A stretch of 64,000 bases of DNA from Candidatus Thorarchaeota archaeon (lineage in GTDB: Archaea > Asgardarchaeota > Thorarchaeia > Thorarchaeales > Thorarchaeaceae), in NCBI GenBank assembly GCA_011364985.1, contig RDOC01000002.1:187538-251537 (forward strand), read 5' to 3'. The notes under the pieces are model-generated. The model made no database searches. It had not been told where the DNA came from and worked only from the letters and a program-made list of their open reading frames with translations. Below are positions 18,178 through 27,323 of this stretch, in pieces. How positions within the stretch are numbered: the first letter of the stretch is position 1; every line of letters starts with the position of its first letter. Both the position numbers and the translations under genes were made by a program.

Positions 18178-19977
18178 ATGCCAAGGACGGGAATTCTTAA
18201 CGAACGCTTGATGCTTTACATTCTTGCTGGAGTTGTTGGTCTTGCTTCAGGCCTGACAGCAGTATTGTTCAGGTGGCTCGTTTTGGGTGTAGGTACATTA
18301 TTTGCTACAATTCCTGTGTTATTTGGTCCGATTGGGTGGATTATTGCACCTATTGTTGGAGGATTTGTTGTTGCAATAATTGTAGTCAAGTACGCGCCGG
18401 AAGCCAAAGGTCACGGAGTTCCTGAGGTCATGGTTTCTTACTCAACGCAAGGCGGCAAAATGCGTGTACGTGTCCCTCTTCTGAAGAGCATTGCTTCTGC
18501 ATTCAGCATTGGATCCGGAGGATCTTGTGGCCGTGAGGGTCCTATTGCTCAAATCGGAGCAGGACTAGGTTCTACAATTGCTGGCATGGCAAATATGAAT
18601 CGAAGGCAAACAAAGACACTGCTTGTTTGTGGACTAGCATCTGGAGTGTCGGCCACATTCAATGCCCCTCTTGGAGGTATGATATTCGGAATAGAGGTAA
18701 TTGCAGGCGGTATTATCGGTTTTTCAATTATACCCGTTATTCTTTCTTGTGTAGTAGCTACTGCTGTTTCATTGTCAATTCTTGGTGCAGAAGTTTCCTT
18801 TCAGGCACCCTATTTTTCTTTGCAGACTCCCCTTGAGCTTGTGTTTTACCTAATACTTGGTCTTTTACTTGGCATTGGTAGTGTCCTATGGGCTCGTGGG
18901 TTCTATAAGATAGAAGACGTACTTGATAAACTCCCGGTTTCCAAGTATTTGCTACCTGCAATTGGCGGCTTTCTCACCGGAGTTCTTCTTCTTCTCACCA
19001 TCTATCTTGAAAGCGTCTTTGACTATAGCGGTCTATTCCGACCTGAAGAACCATACTTCCCAGCAATAGGAGGCATAGGATATGCTTTTACCGATGCAGT
19101 TCTTATTGGAACTGTCACTCTTGTTGCTCTTCTCGCTTTTGGCTTTCTTAAAGCCTTGGCCACATCATTTACACTTGGCTCGGGTGGATCAGGTGGCATC
19201 TTTGCACCGACTCTATCCATTGGCGCTGCCTTCGGTGGTGCTTTTGGTCTAGTCTTTTCGTTCCTTTTTCCATGGGCTATCACTCAACCTATGGCTTTCG
19301 CTCTTGTAGGAATGGCTGCGCTCTTTGCAGGTTCTGGCAGAGCTCCTATTACTTGCATTGTCATTATCATGGAGATGACCAATGATTATTCCCTTATCCT
19401 CCCGCTTATGATTTCCGTTTCAGCTTCCTTTCTTGTCGCCTCTCTCCTTGATGAAGAGAGCATATACACACTAAAGCTCACTCGAAGAGGTATAATCATC
19501 CGGCAGGGGACTCATGTTGGAACTCTCAAAGCTATTGGAGTCGAAGAAGTAATGACTAAGAACCCAACAATTCTACGACCTTCAATGTCTAAGCAGGATG
19601 TTCTGAACATTATCGACAAGACTCAGCACACCAAATACCCCGTTGTTGATATGGATGGAAATGTAATTGGAACACTAATTACTGAAGATTTGTATCACGA
19701 GGTAGAAGAAAGCACCGAACAAACCGTGCAACAATTGATGAATCCGAACTTTCTGCATCTTGCACCGTCTTCTACTATGGACAGTGCCTTGAGTGCAATG
19801 ATGGAAAGAAATGAGGGCCATGCTGTGATAGTCAATCCAAGTGCCCCAGCAAAAATGCTCGGTTTTGTTACCAAGGCAGACGTTCTTCGCGCCTATGAAT
19901 TGGCAATCTTTAGACTTCAGCAACAAGGTTATGACATAGATGAAATTGGACCCGCTGAGATTATTGATGTGGCATAA
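18178..19977 (+). CDS. CLC chloride channel/transporter with CBS pair (copy 1)
   Basis: A 599-residue CLC protein. Motifs: GHGVPEV, GSGGSCGREGPIAQIG carrying the gating glutamate, and GSGGSGGIFAPTLSIG. The second helix-H motif reads FGIEVIAGG: the residue that is the proton-relay Glu in exchangers (IEE) is Val, as in CLC channels, so passive chloride conduction is more likely than H+/Cl- exchange (inference). Two CBS domains follow (about residues 455-580), probably sensing nucleotides. A close paralog lies inverted at 21130-22932. A TATA-like TTTAAG (about 18112) lies upstream. Confidence 0.92.
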   Translation: MPRTGILNERLMLYILAGVVGLASGLTAVLFRWLVLGVGTLFATIPVLFGPIGWIIAPIVGGFVVAIIVVKYAPEAKGHGVPEVMVSYSTQGGKMRVRVPLLKSIASAFSIGSGGSCGREGPIAQIGAGLGSTIAGMANMNRRQTKTLLVCGLASGVSATFNAPLGGMIFGIEVIAGGIIGFSIIPVILSCVVATAVSLSILGAEVSFQAPYFSLQTPLELVFYLILGLLLGIGSVLWARGFYKIEDVLDKLPVSKYLLPAIGGFLTGVLLLLTIYLESVFDYSGLFRPEEPYFPAIGGIGYAFTDAVLIGTVTLVALLAFGFLKALATSFTLGSGGSGGIFAPTLSIGAAFGGAFGLVFSFLFPWAITQPMAFALVGMAALFAGSGRAPITCIVIIMEMTNDYSLILPLMISVSASFLVASLLDEESIYTLKLTRRGIIIRQGTHVGTLKAIGVEEVMTKNPTILRPSMSKQDVLNIIDKTQHTKYPVVDMDGNVIGTLITEDLYHEVEESTEQTVQQLMNPNFLHLAPSSTMDSALSAMMERNEGHAVIVNPSAPAKMLGFVTKADVLRAYELAIFRLQQQGYDIDEIGPAEIIDVA

Positions 19978-20380
19978 TCGGTAGAACAAACACATCTCAA
20001 AAGAAGACCAAGCCTTAGCGTTCTTACATGAAATGTGAATTGAATCTGACACAGTCTTCATGAGAAAGACCCCTCGCAATTCAACGATTCATGCTGGTTT
20101 GTTCTTAGCCTTCTTGATGTCCTGCTCTTTCGATGTAAACTTTGCTAGATTTCTGATGAACTTTCAAGCCATCTTTGGGATCATGGTAACGATTTCTTTT
20201 TCTTTGGTAAAGCGTTTGATACTTCAATTTTGAGTCCATTATCTCGATAATTTACCAAGTCTCAATTCACTAAATGTTTCAAGCAATTCTCTGCGAGGAT
20301 TCCATTTCTTACGACCCCATTCTGGTATATTATTATCTTCAAGTGAAAAACGGTCTAAGACCTTTTTCCACAGGGGAAAT

Positions 20381-20581
20381 TCCAAATCGGGTTGTAGAGA
20401 GTCCATCGTTGGTCATACTGCTCAGACGAGTCTTCTCAGTTTCAGTGATAAATCTGGAATGAGTGGTAATGACCCAATCGTGGAAAGAACTATGGAAAAA
20501 CTCTTTGTGACTGAGAGTGATGCCTCAGCAGCAGTATAGGAGAAGGAAGCCGGATTTGCAGGAGGGATTGCATCCCGATGA
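20381..20581 (+). pseudogene. Remnant of the C-terminal tail of a TnpB-family gene
   Basis: Read from 20381, the frame gives SKSGCRESIVGHTAQTS, then LLSFSDKSGMSGNDPIVE, a TAG at the VQEKEA position, then EKEAGFAGGIASR and TGA. Aligned without gaps it matches the tail of the TnpB protein at the left edge (GESAAVHFVQSDFAGFSD... EKEARSSGGIPSR). The nuclease core upstream is gone or unrecognisable, so this is a decayed copy. Downstream sequence to about 20690 also matches the 3' flank of the other copy. Confidence 0.7.
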
Positions 20582-20843
20582 GTGTGGACAATGCCTTCGC
20601 CATTTCTCAGATAATACTGGGTGTTGCGTTGACGCTCGTCTAAGGAAGGGGAGGACACAGAAGTTTCGATAGTCGGAGTTCACTCGACTTGTAGAAACAG
20701 GCCAGGTCTTGGTAAGAAATCAATGAGAGAATTCAGTTGAACTACTGACTGTATATTGACAGAAGGAAAATGGCGCTGAGGGAGAGATTTTCAATTCTCG
20801 TAGAAACCATGAGAATCTTTGAACTCTCGAGTGCATAGCACAC

Positions 20844-21017
20844 TGGATGTTTGCTGAACTGCTACAAGCAATCAATAGCAATCCAGCGCCATACCAGGCT
20901 TGGCTACCTCAGCATAGATAATCTGTTGGAGAACTCATTTCTCTCATAAAGATTGTGACCAAGTATCTGGAGGTTCTAGGCCCCTCTCAAGTGGAGTTCA
21001 TCCTCTTCAGGGATTAA
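20844..21017 (+). pseudogene. Possible decayed ORF between CLC paralogs
   Basis: Frame from 20844 reads WMFAELLQAINSNPAPYQAW, one TAG, then SVGELISLIKIVTKYLEVLG and ends at TAA 21015-21017. The composition looks protein-like and only one stop interrupts it, but I recognise no family. The rest of 19978-21129 apart from the TnpB remnant holds no gene I can support. Confidence 0.25.
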
Positions 21018-21129
21018 ACATATCAAATTCGAACTGGACGATCCAGTTGATCGGGGTCTTTATCTACATTGCTTTAGATAGACTTATTCTAGCACCAAGT
21101 TAAAGAAAGAGGTGCATTAATGACGACCA

Positions 21130-22932
21130 TCACATGATATCTATCGTTTCAAGAGGATCGATTGCTTCTACTGGTTCTCCCGCTTCCTGCAATCTGACAA
21201 TAGCAATTTGATAAGCTCTAAGTACGTCGGCCTTGGTGACAAAGCCAAGCATCACATTAGGAACTCGTGGATCCACAACTACTGCATGCCCTTCGTTTCT
21301 TTCAAGCATTCCACGTAGAACACTGTCCATCGTGCAGTCAGGACCAATATGGAGAAAATCGGTACTCATCAAGTCCTTGACTTGGTACTGCTTGTTCTCG
21401 TCTTCATTCTCTGGAAACAGATCTTCTGTTATGAGGCAACCTACAACAACCCCTGTCTTATCTACAACAGGGAATTTTGTATGCTGCGTCTTATCTACAA
21501 TTTTCAGAACCTCTGCTGTGGTCATATCAGGTGATAAAACGGTGGGGTTCTTAGTCATTACCTGATCCACTCTTATTTCTCGTAGGGCACTGATATAATG
21601 CCCTCTTCTTACATTAATGCCTCTACGGGATAGTTTCAACGTGTACAGACTCTCTCTTTCAATAAGAGAGGATACAAGAAAGGAGGCTGAAACCGCTATC
21701 ATGAGGGGAAGAATCAGAGAGTAGTCGTTGGTCATCTCCATGATAATGACAATGCAAGTAATAGGAGCTCTGCCAGAACCTGCAAAGAGCGCAGCCATTC
21801 CTACCAATGTATATGCCATTGGCTCAGGAACTACGGTGGGAAAGAAGGTGTAGAAAAGGAGCCCGAAAGAGCCTCCTAACGATGCACCGATAAATAATGT
21901 AGGTGCAAAGACCCCACCTGATCCACCTGAACCAAGCGTAGCTGATGTCGCAAAGGCCTTTGCAATCCCGAATGCAGCCAATGCTACTAGTGACACAGTT
22001 CCTAGGAGACTTGCGTCTATGAATGCATATCCGACCCCCATTATTGCAGGGAAGTACGGTTCTCCAGGCTTAAACGCACCAACATATCCAACGGAATTCT
22101 CAATCATCAGGATGATTACTGCAAGTATTCCTACAACGAAGCCACCAATTGCTGGAATGGCAAGCCTAGGTCCTCTTAGCTTCTCAAACAAGTCCTCAAC
22201 CTTGTAGAATCCGCGAGTCCAGATCACGCTGGCGACTCCAAGAAGTAATCCTAACATGAAGTAGAGAACCAATTCTAAGTAATTACTCATGACGAAGAGA
22301 GGTGCTTGGAACGAGGGCTGTGAGCCAAGAATGGTATCAACCACTGCAGTGGAAATAACCGATGATATAATCACTGGGATGATGGAGAAACCTACAAGTC
22401 CACCAGCTATCACTTCGATGCCAAACAAGGTACCTCCAAGTGGAGTGTTGAACGTGGCCGCAATACCCGATGAAACTCCACAAACCACAAGAGTTTTTGT
22501 TGTTCTAGTGTCACTCTTCAGTTTCATTGCAATGAAAGAGCCAACTCCGCCGCCAATTTGGGCGATCGGTCCTTCTCGTCCGCAGGATCCTCCAGATCCG
22601 ATACAAATAGCAGAAGCAAGGCTCTTTAGGAGGGGAACCCTAAACCGAATTCTTCCTCCCCGTCGAGCATAGGCATCCATAATCTCTGGCACGCCATGCC
22701 CCCTTGCTTCTGGGGCATAGTTCACCACTATGAAGGCAACCAAGATGCCACCGAATGCTGGTATCAGAAGCCATCCAAGCAAACCAATCGTTTGAGGCAC
22801 AATTGCGAACAGAATACTGATTCCTAGAATTAACATTCTGAATCCGATTGCTACAAAACCAGAAACAACCCCAACGATTGCTCCCAAAATATAGACCTTC
22901 GACTGATAGCTAGTTATTGACCTCTGCTGCAT
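21130..22932 (-). CDS. CLC chloride channel/transporter with CBS pair (copy 2)
   Basis: A 600-residue paralog of the plus-strand CLC at 18178, alike along its whole length: GHGVPEI, GSGGSCGREGPIAQIG, FGIEVIAGG and GSGGSGGVFAPTLFIG, then two CBS domains. It shares the same Val in place of the proton-relay glutamate. The two genes converge around a 1.15-kb zone of decayed mobile-element sequence. Divergence between copies is substantial, so the duplication is old. Upstream, 22933-23309 contains AT-rich promoter-like sequence and no gene. Confidence 0.92.
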   Translation of the reverse strand: MQQRSITSYQSKVYILGAIVGVVSGFVAIGFRMLILGISILFAIVPQTIGLLGWLLIPAFGGILVAFIVVNYAPEARGHGVPEIMDAYARRGGRIRFRVPLLKSLASAICIGSGGSCGREGPIAQIGGGVGSFIAMKLKSDTRTTKTLVVCGVSSGIAATFNTPLGGTLFGIEVIAGGLVGFSIIPVIISSVISTAVVDTILGSQPSFQAPLFVMSNYLELVLYFMLGLLLGVASVIWTRGFYKVEDLFEKLRGPRLAIPAIGGFVVGILAVIILMIENSVGYVGAFKPGEPYFPAIMGVGYAFIDASLLGTVSLVALAAFGIAKAFATSATLGSGGSGGVFAPTLFIGASLGGSFGLLFYTFFPTVVPEPMAYTLVGMAALFAGSGRAPITCIVIIMEMTNDYSLILPLMIAVSASFLVSSLIERESLYTLKLSRRGINVRRGHYISALREIRVDQVMTKNPTVLSPDMTTAEVLKIVDKTQHTKFPVVDKTGVVVGCLITEDLFPENEDENKQYQVKDLMSTDFLHIGPDCTMDSVLRGMLERNEGHAVVVDPRVPNVMLGFVTKADVLRAYQIAIVRLQEAGEPVEAIDPLETIDIM

Positions 22933-23309
22933 TGAATAACCATCCTTCTATTTAATAAGAACTGAATCTATAAGACAATCATTATACTATTCGTTGCGTT
23001 TCAGAAAATTGTCTCTTTAAGTGTTTCCGGAACGATTGAGTATCTAAGAAGCCTGCAGCAGTCTAAAGCATCTCAGTATAGAAACAGAAGCCGAATTAGT
23101 ATGGGAACTTCTCAATAACAATGTGCAATTCTACGGCAAAGAAAGTGGACGCATTGAGAAGTGATCCTCTCATATACATTGCATCATGTTGCCAAAACTA
23201 AGAATCTCTGGAGAAGACTGTGAAGCAACACATCCCTTGCTTGTCTATCATCTTCATTAATTTCGGTCATCTGTCCAACTTTTATATTGTTACTAGCACA
23301 TCAGTTCCC

Positions 23310-23669
23310 ATGAACGATACTATCAGAGCTTATTGTGGACTCTGGTGTTCATCATGTCCTGCATATCTTGCTTACATCAACGATGATGACAAGATTCGAC
23401 AAGAAACTGCAGAGAAGTGGAATAGCCCTGACTTTCCAGTTTCTCCAGAAACCTTGGATTGTGCTGGATGCAAATCAGATGGACCACACTTCGCATTTGT
23501 TTCTAATTGCCCAGTCCATCAATGTGCCCACCAACATGGTGTGGAAACCTGTGCGCACTGTGAAGACTATGGATGCGATATCCTACAAGAATGGTTCGCA
23601 AAGGCTGGGGACGAGCACAGAAAGAACCTAGAGCGATATAGGGCATCTCTCGGTTTCCAGACACCATAA
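23310..23669 (+). CDS. DUF3795-type cysteine-rich protein
   Basis: A 119-residue protein from ATG 23310. AYCGLWCSSCPAYLA, LDCAGCKSDG and the CPVHQCA...CAHCEDYGC cluster match the pattern of DUF3795 proteins, small cysteine-rich proteins of archaea and anaerobic bacteria presumed to bind metal. A TATA-like TTTATATTG at about 23280 places the transcription start next to this ATG, supporting a leaderless start rather than the upstream 30-residue extension. Confidence 0.7.
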   Translation: MNDTIRAYCGLWCSSCPAYLAYINDDDKIRQETAEKWNSPDFPVSPETLDCAGCKSDGPHFAFVSNCPVHQCAHQHGVETCAHCEDYGCDILQEWFAKAGDEHRKNLERYRASLGFQTP

Positions 23670-23771
23670 CATGCAAAACGGATTGAACATCACACCACGT
23701 TATGCTGAAATGTATTTGCTTTGGCTGTCTCTTTGTTTCACACAGCTTAAGCATAATACTCAAAACTGTCC

Positions 23772-24133
23772 AAGGAACCTCGCTAGTAAAGAGGGTGCAG
23801 CGGCCCACGATGTATCGTCTGTCCTTTCTCCAACAGGCATAATCGAAGCGTTTCTCGAAGCGGCACCCTCTGAGGCTCCACCACTCATCCTTAGAGCTGT
23901 TCCCGCCAGGGCCTGACTCGATTCGGATGTCTAAGGTGATCACAACAAACCTACGAATGTTGCTTCGCCCGTGACAGACTTCAGAGACCACTCGTCAACG
24001 TCCCGCAACGAAACCTGCTAGGGTCGGGGTTCAGCCTCCACGGTGTTACTGGCGCCACTATTGCCATGTGGTCGCAGCCGCGGCAAACGACCCGCCCTGC
24101 CCGCTGCGTTTTGCACTTTCCACGGTTCCCCCT
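23772..24133 (-). ncRNA. Candidate structured non-coding RNA, identity unresolved
   Basis: 24001-24130 is about 64% G+C by my count against about 44% around it, and no protein frame is convincing. On the minus strand GGGGAACC near the 5' end can pair with GGTTCCTT about 350 bases later (plus 23772-23779), closing the whole segment. Local stems are visible: AGAGGGTGC/GCACCCTCT (plus 23788-23871), GGCA/TGCC within GCAGC/GCTGC, and CCAC/GTGG. A stretch GTCAGG-CCC-TGGC-GGG-AACAGC (plus 23896-23917) resembles helix 8 of SRP RNA but lacks the GNAR tetraloop. Size and end-pairing fit SRP RNA or RNase P RNA; neither is established. Confidence 0.4.
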
Positions 24134-24183
24134 AAAAACGTTGTCAATTGTTTCTCTGATGGGAAAAGCCAATAGCCTAAAGC

Positions 24184-25980
24184 CTAGATGAAAGCCCCAG
24201 CTTCACGCCTAATCTGTGTGATTTCCTCTAAGACTTCTCTCTCGGGCGGTGTAATGTCTTCTAGGAACCTCTTCCTTATTGCCAGAATATGCTTGTCTGG
24301 AATATCCACATAAAGCATATCATCACTTTTTACTTGCCGACCTATAGTTGGGCCTCTGATAGATACCGCTACTTCCATACCATCTGTGGCTTCTTCTATC
24401 ACAACGTTCCTGTCTTGAATTTGGAGAATTGTACCAACGCGCTTTCCGTCCGCATTTATGACACCAGTTCTTGGTTTGATGAGACCATGAACTTTAACGC
24501 CCACAATGGCTGGATTCTTCTGTCTGAATACATAATCTGGCATAAGCTCAAGCTTTCCTGGACGAATAATAGAGCTCAACGAGTCTGCCTTTGCCTGTTC
24601 ACGTTTTACAATTACCCAAGCGTTGTATTCATCATATAATCGGTAAATGACCTGATTGAGAAAGACCTCTACTCCATACTCAGCAGCCAAATCCTCAATA
24701 TCAGGAGCAAACTTCACATTGAAACCGAGCACCACAGCATTTAGAGGGTCCTCGCCACCTGCCGCGCTTGCCTCAACTATATCCCGTTTTACGATTGGTC
24801 CAACATCAGCCACACGTACTGGTACTTTCCTATCTTGTAGAAATATGGTGACAGCCTCAAGAGAACCCAACGTATCCGTCTTCACAACGATACCTGAGGA
24901 GTCGCGCTGAATACGAATTGCATCGACTTCATCTTTCACTTTTTGTTTGATTGTTTCAAGCTGGTCCAAGTCTTGAACTGCATAGACCGGCGCACCTGCA
25001 ACTGCTCCTTCTATATCTGGGGCTACTATCTTGACTCCCGCTGCAGCATGAACAACATCTACGGGAATGAATTTCTCCTTAGGGTCTCGAATTTCATCAA
25101 GTGCTCTTGGCTGGAGTAAAGCCCTAATCTTCGCAACAATAGTGTCGTCTAGCCCCCCTACAACAATGGTGTCTGTTTTTCTTAGAATACCGTCATAGAT
25201 GATCGTGTCTAGAGTTATTCCAAGACCAGTTTCTTCACGTACCTCCAAAATTGCTCCTTTTGCGGGCCCTTGGGAAACTGCTAATCTGTCTTTCATGTAT
25301 TGCTGTGTCAGTCCCGATAACACCATCAGCAGTTCGGGTATACCTTCTCCAGTCTTTGCGCTGGTGGGTACTATCGCAACAGACTTCCTGAAATCCTTGA
25401 CTCTATCGAAGCGTTCTGACTCATAACCATTGGCAGATAATGATCCTACAATTTCATAAATTCGTCTGTCTACTTCATTCTGAGTCGATGTTCCCTGTGA
25501 TTTTATTGCCTGTATGAGTCCTACTCCCTGTTTCGTTCTCCAACCTGGTACCTTATCGAGCTTGTTTGCAGCTACGAGAAAAGGGGTTCGGCCTGATTGC
25601 AGTATCTTGAGCGATTCATAGGTCTGCGTGAGAGCTCCCTCATTCAAATCTACAACCAAAATTGCTATGTCTGCAATAGCTCCTCCACGTCGACGAAGGT
25701 TGAGATACGCCTCATGACCAGGTGTATCGATAAAGAGAAGTCCATCAATCGTCAATTCCGTTTTCACAGCTTTAAGCAAGTCGCCACAGATAGACTGGAT
25801 TGTTTCGGTCGGAAAAAAGGAGGCGCCAATGTGCTGGGTTATTCCAGCAGCTTCTCTATCTTGAACTGCAGTACCTCGCATTTTGTCCAGAAGTGAGGTT
25901 TTACCATGATCAATATGCCCAAGCACAGTGACAATAGGAGAACGAAGTTTCAAGTCTTTCTTTGTTTCCATTTTGGACAT
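24184..25980 (-). CDS. infB: Translation initiation factor aIF5B
   Basis: A 598-residue archaeal IF2/eIF5B GTPase that promotes subunit joining at initiation. G1 GHIDHGKT, G3 DTPGH and G4 NKLD are visible, followed by domains II-IV ending in the helical C-terminal domain (AIRKRFLEDITPPEREVLEE). No intein interrupts the P-loop, a common insertion site in other archaea. ATG 25980 is preceded by GAGGTG. Confidence 0.95.
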   Translation of the reverse strand: MSKMETKKDLKLRSPIVTVLGHIDHGKTSLLDKMRGTAVQDREAAGITQHIGASFFPTETIQSICGDLLKAVKTELTIDGLLFIDTPGHEAYLNLRRRGGAIADIAILVVDLNEGALTQTYESLKILQSGRTPFLVAANKLDKVPGWRTKQGVGLIQAIKSQGTSTQNEVDRRIYEIVGSLSANGYESERFDRVKDFRKSVAIVPTSAKTGEGIPELLMVLSGLTQQYMKDRLAVSQGPAKGAILEVREETGLGITLDTIIYDGILRKTDTIVVGGLDDTIVAKIRALLQPRALDEIRDPKEKFIPVDVVHAAAGVKIVAPDIEGAVAGAPVYAVQDLDQLETIKQKVKDEVDAIRIQRDSSGIVVKTDTLGSLEAVTIFLQDRKVPVRVADVGPIVKRDIVEASAAGGEDPLNAVVLGFNVKFAPDIEDLAAEYGVEVFLNQVIYRLYDEYNAWVIVKREQAKADSLSSIIRPGKLELMPDYVFRQKNPAIVGVKVHGLIKPRTGVINADGKRVGTILQIQDRNVVIEEATDGMEVAVSIRGPTIGRQVKSDDMLYVDIPDKHILAIRKRFLEDITPPEREVLEEITQIRREAGAFI

Positions 25981-26146
25981 TTAGAGCACCTCACAAGTAG
26001 ACTTATTCTCCGCCATCTAACCTATGTTTATCAAAGTGTCGCTAGTAGCTTCAGAATGTCGTGCAAAACTGACGGCATAAGTCACAAGGCTAAAATACTC
26101 AAGACATTCGGTCGCCGTCAAACAAGGACAATGACGTGGTGAAGCA

Positions 26147-26809
26147 ATGGAACAATCTCTTGTTATAATCAAACCAGATGGAACAATTAGAAGAGCAGTA
26201 GGCGCTCGAGTTCTAAAGGCGTTAATGGAAAGGGGATATCATGTTCAGGCCTTCAAAGAGATGAACGTATCTGATGAACTTGCCAAGAAGCATTATGCAA
26301 TACACTCTGAGAAGTCATTTTTCCCTTGGCTTGTTCAGTTCATTACTTCAGCTAGAGTCTTGGCAATGGTGCTTGAAGCTGATTCTGTCATTGATGGCGT
26401 AAGAGAGGCGCTTGGCGCTACTTTCGTACAAAAAGCTTCTCCGGAATCACTTAGAGGAAAATATGGTACTTGGGCCGGTGTCAATATTGCACACGCTTCT
26501 GATTCTCCTGAAACAGCTGTCACGGAAATTGAACTGTGGAAGACTGAAGGCGGTCTTCAAATATCCAATCAGGCCGAAGCAGAGGCAAAGCAGTACATCA
26601 ATAGATACTCTTCGAATGACTTCAATAATACTCTAGAAATTCGAGAAACCGTCAAAAAGGCAATTGAGGAAGGCAATACTTCCCAGAATGTTCTGCTGAC
26701 TCTTCAGAAACTATATGGGATGGACGCTGAAGGAGTTCCTGAGTCGGAGGTCGCCGCCCTTGCAAAGGCGGTATTCGACTTCATTATTGAAGAGGTTGAA
26801 AAGAAATAG
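26147..26809 (+). CDS. ndk: Nucleoside diphosphate kinase with C-terminal extension
   Basis: Transfers the gamma phosphate between NTPs and NDPs. The N-terminal 135 or so residues form the NDK domain: SLVIIKPDGT, the GATFVQKASPESLRGKYG loop and the phosphorylated histidine in NIAHASDSPETA. The family is usually 140-155 residues; here about 70 more residues follow, a predicted helical domain ending FIIEEVEKK. In many archaea ndk is in one operon with L7Ae, S28e and L24e; here it faces them on the opposite strand. Confidence 0.9.
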   Translation: MEQSLVIIKPDGTIRRAVGARVLKALMERGYHVQAFKEMNVSDELAKKHYAIHSEKSFFPWLVQFITSARVLAMVLEADSVIDGVREALGATFVQKASPESLRGKYGTWAGVNIAHASDSPETAVTEIELWKTEGGLQISNQAEAEAKQYINRYSSNDFNNTLEIRETVKKAIEEGNTSQNVLLTLQKLYGMDAEGVPESEVAALAKAVFDFIIEEVEKK

Positions 26810-26816
26810 AATGAAT

Positions 26817-26840
26817 GGTGGCAGGCCGGTGCCACCTTTT
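26817..26840 (+). terminator. Bidirectional hairpin terminator between ndk and rpl24e
   Basis: GGTGGCA (26817-26823) pairs with TGCCACC (26830-26836), 6-base loop, followed by TTTT on the plus strand. It sits between two convergent genes. Confidence 0.65.
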
Positions 26841-26865
26841 CATCAGTCCTTCAACTTCTGTAGTA

Positions 26866-27066
26866 CTAACGCTTAGTCTTTCCACCTTTTTCGAAGCCTG
26901 TAGTCCACTTCGTGTCCCTTGGCTTCATTCGGCGCTTCAGCCTAGCAGTTTTGCACTTGTTAGAGCAGAACCATAGGACTGCTCCATCCTTGGTCTGCAC
27001 GTAGGCTAATCCTGTTCCCGGCTCAATGTCCTTTCCACAGAACACGCATTTCTGAGTACCCACCAA
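26866..27066 (-). CDS. rpl24e: Ribosomal protein L24e
   Basis: A 66-residue zinc-ribbon ribosomal protein: CVFCGKDIEPGTG and FCSNKCKTARLKRRMKPRD are diagnostic. The start is TTG at 27066 or GTG at 27063, four to seven bases after the rps28e stop. Part of the L7Ae-S28e-L24e operon. Confidence 0.95.
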   Translation of the reverse strand: MVGTQKCVFCGKDIEPGTGLAYVQTKDGAVLWFCSNKCKTARLKRRMKPRDTKWTTGFEKGGKTKR

Positions 27067-27070
27067 TAGA

Positions 27071-27301
27071 CTATCGCCTCCTCATTTTGCGTGCTTCGCG
27101 TTCAGTTTCTCTGAGAATCAGAATATCCCCCATTCTAACTGGTCCTTTTACATTGCGCGTTAAGACACGGCCCTTATCCCTGCCATCAAGTATTTTGACA
27201 CGCACTTGAGTGATTTCTCCTGTGACGCCAGTACGTCCTAGAAGCTGAATCACCTCGGCAGGAATTGATGGGGTTTCAACTTCATCTTCTTTCTTACTCA
27301 T
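27071..27301 (-). CDS. rps28e: Ribosomal protein S28e
   Basis: A 76-residue small-subunit protein with [19 protein letters not shown] and the C-terminal signature [14 protein letters not shown]. Middle gene of the L7Ae-S28e-L24e cluster. Confidence 0.96.
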   Translation of the reverse strand: MSKKEDEVETPSIPAEVIQLLGRTGVTGEITQVRVKILDGRDKGRVLTRNVKGPVRMGDILILRETEREARKMRRR

Positions 27302-27323
27302 TAGAAGCCATCACCTGAGAGTA

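Noticed and set aside
23889..23919. Firm call of SRP 7S RNA from a helix-8-like stretch.
   Set aside because: The GNAR tetraloop and AGCAG are altered, no Alu-domain UGUAA motif was found, and a large local hairpin occupies the place of the helix 5 strand; kept only as a candidate.
23503..23991. 162-codon minus-strand ORF opposite the DUF3795 gene.
   Set aside because: It is the complement of a clear gene plus the G+C-rich RNA candidate; no domain pattern.
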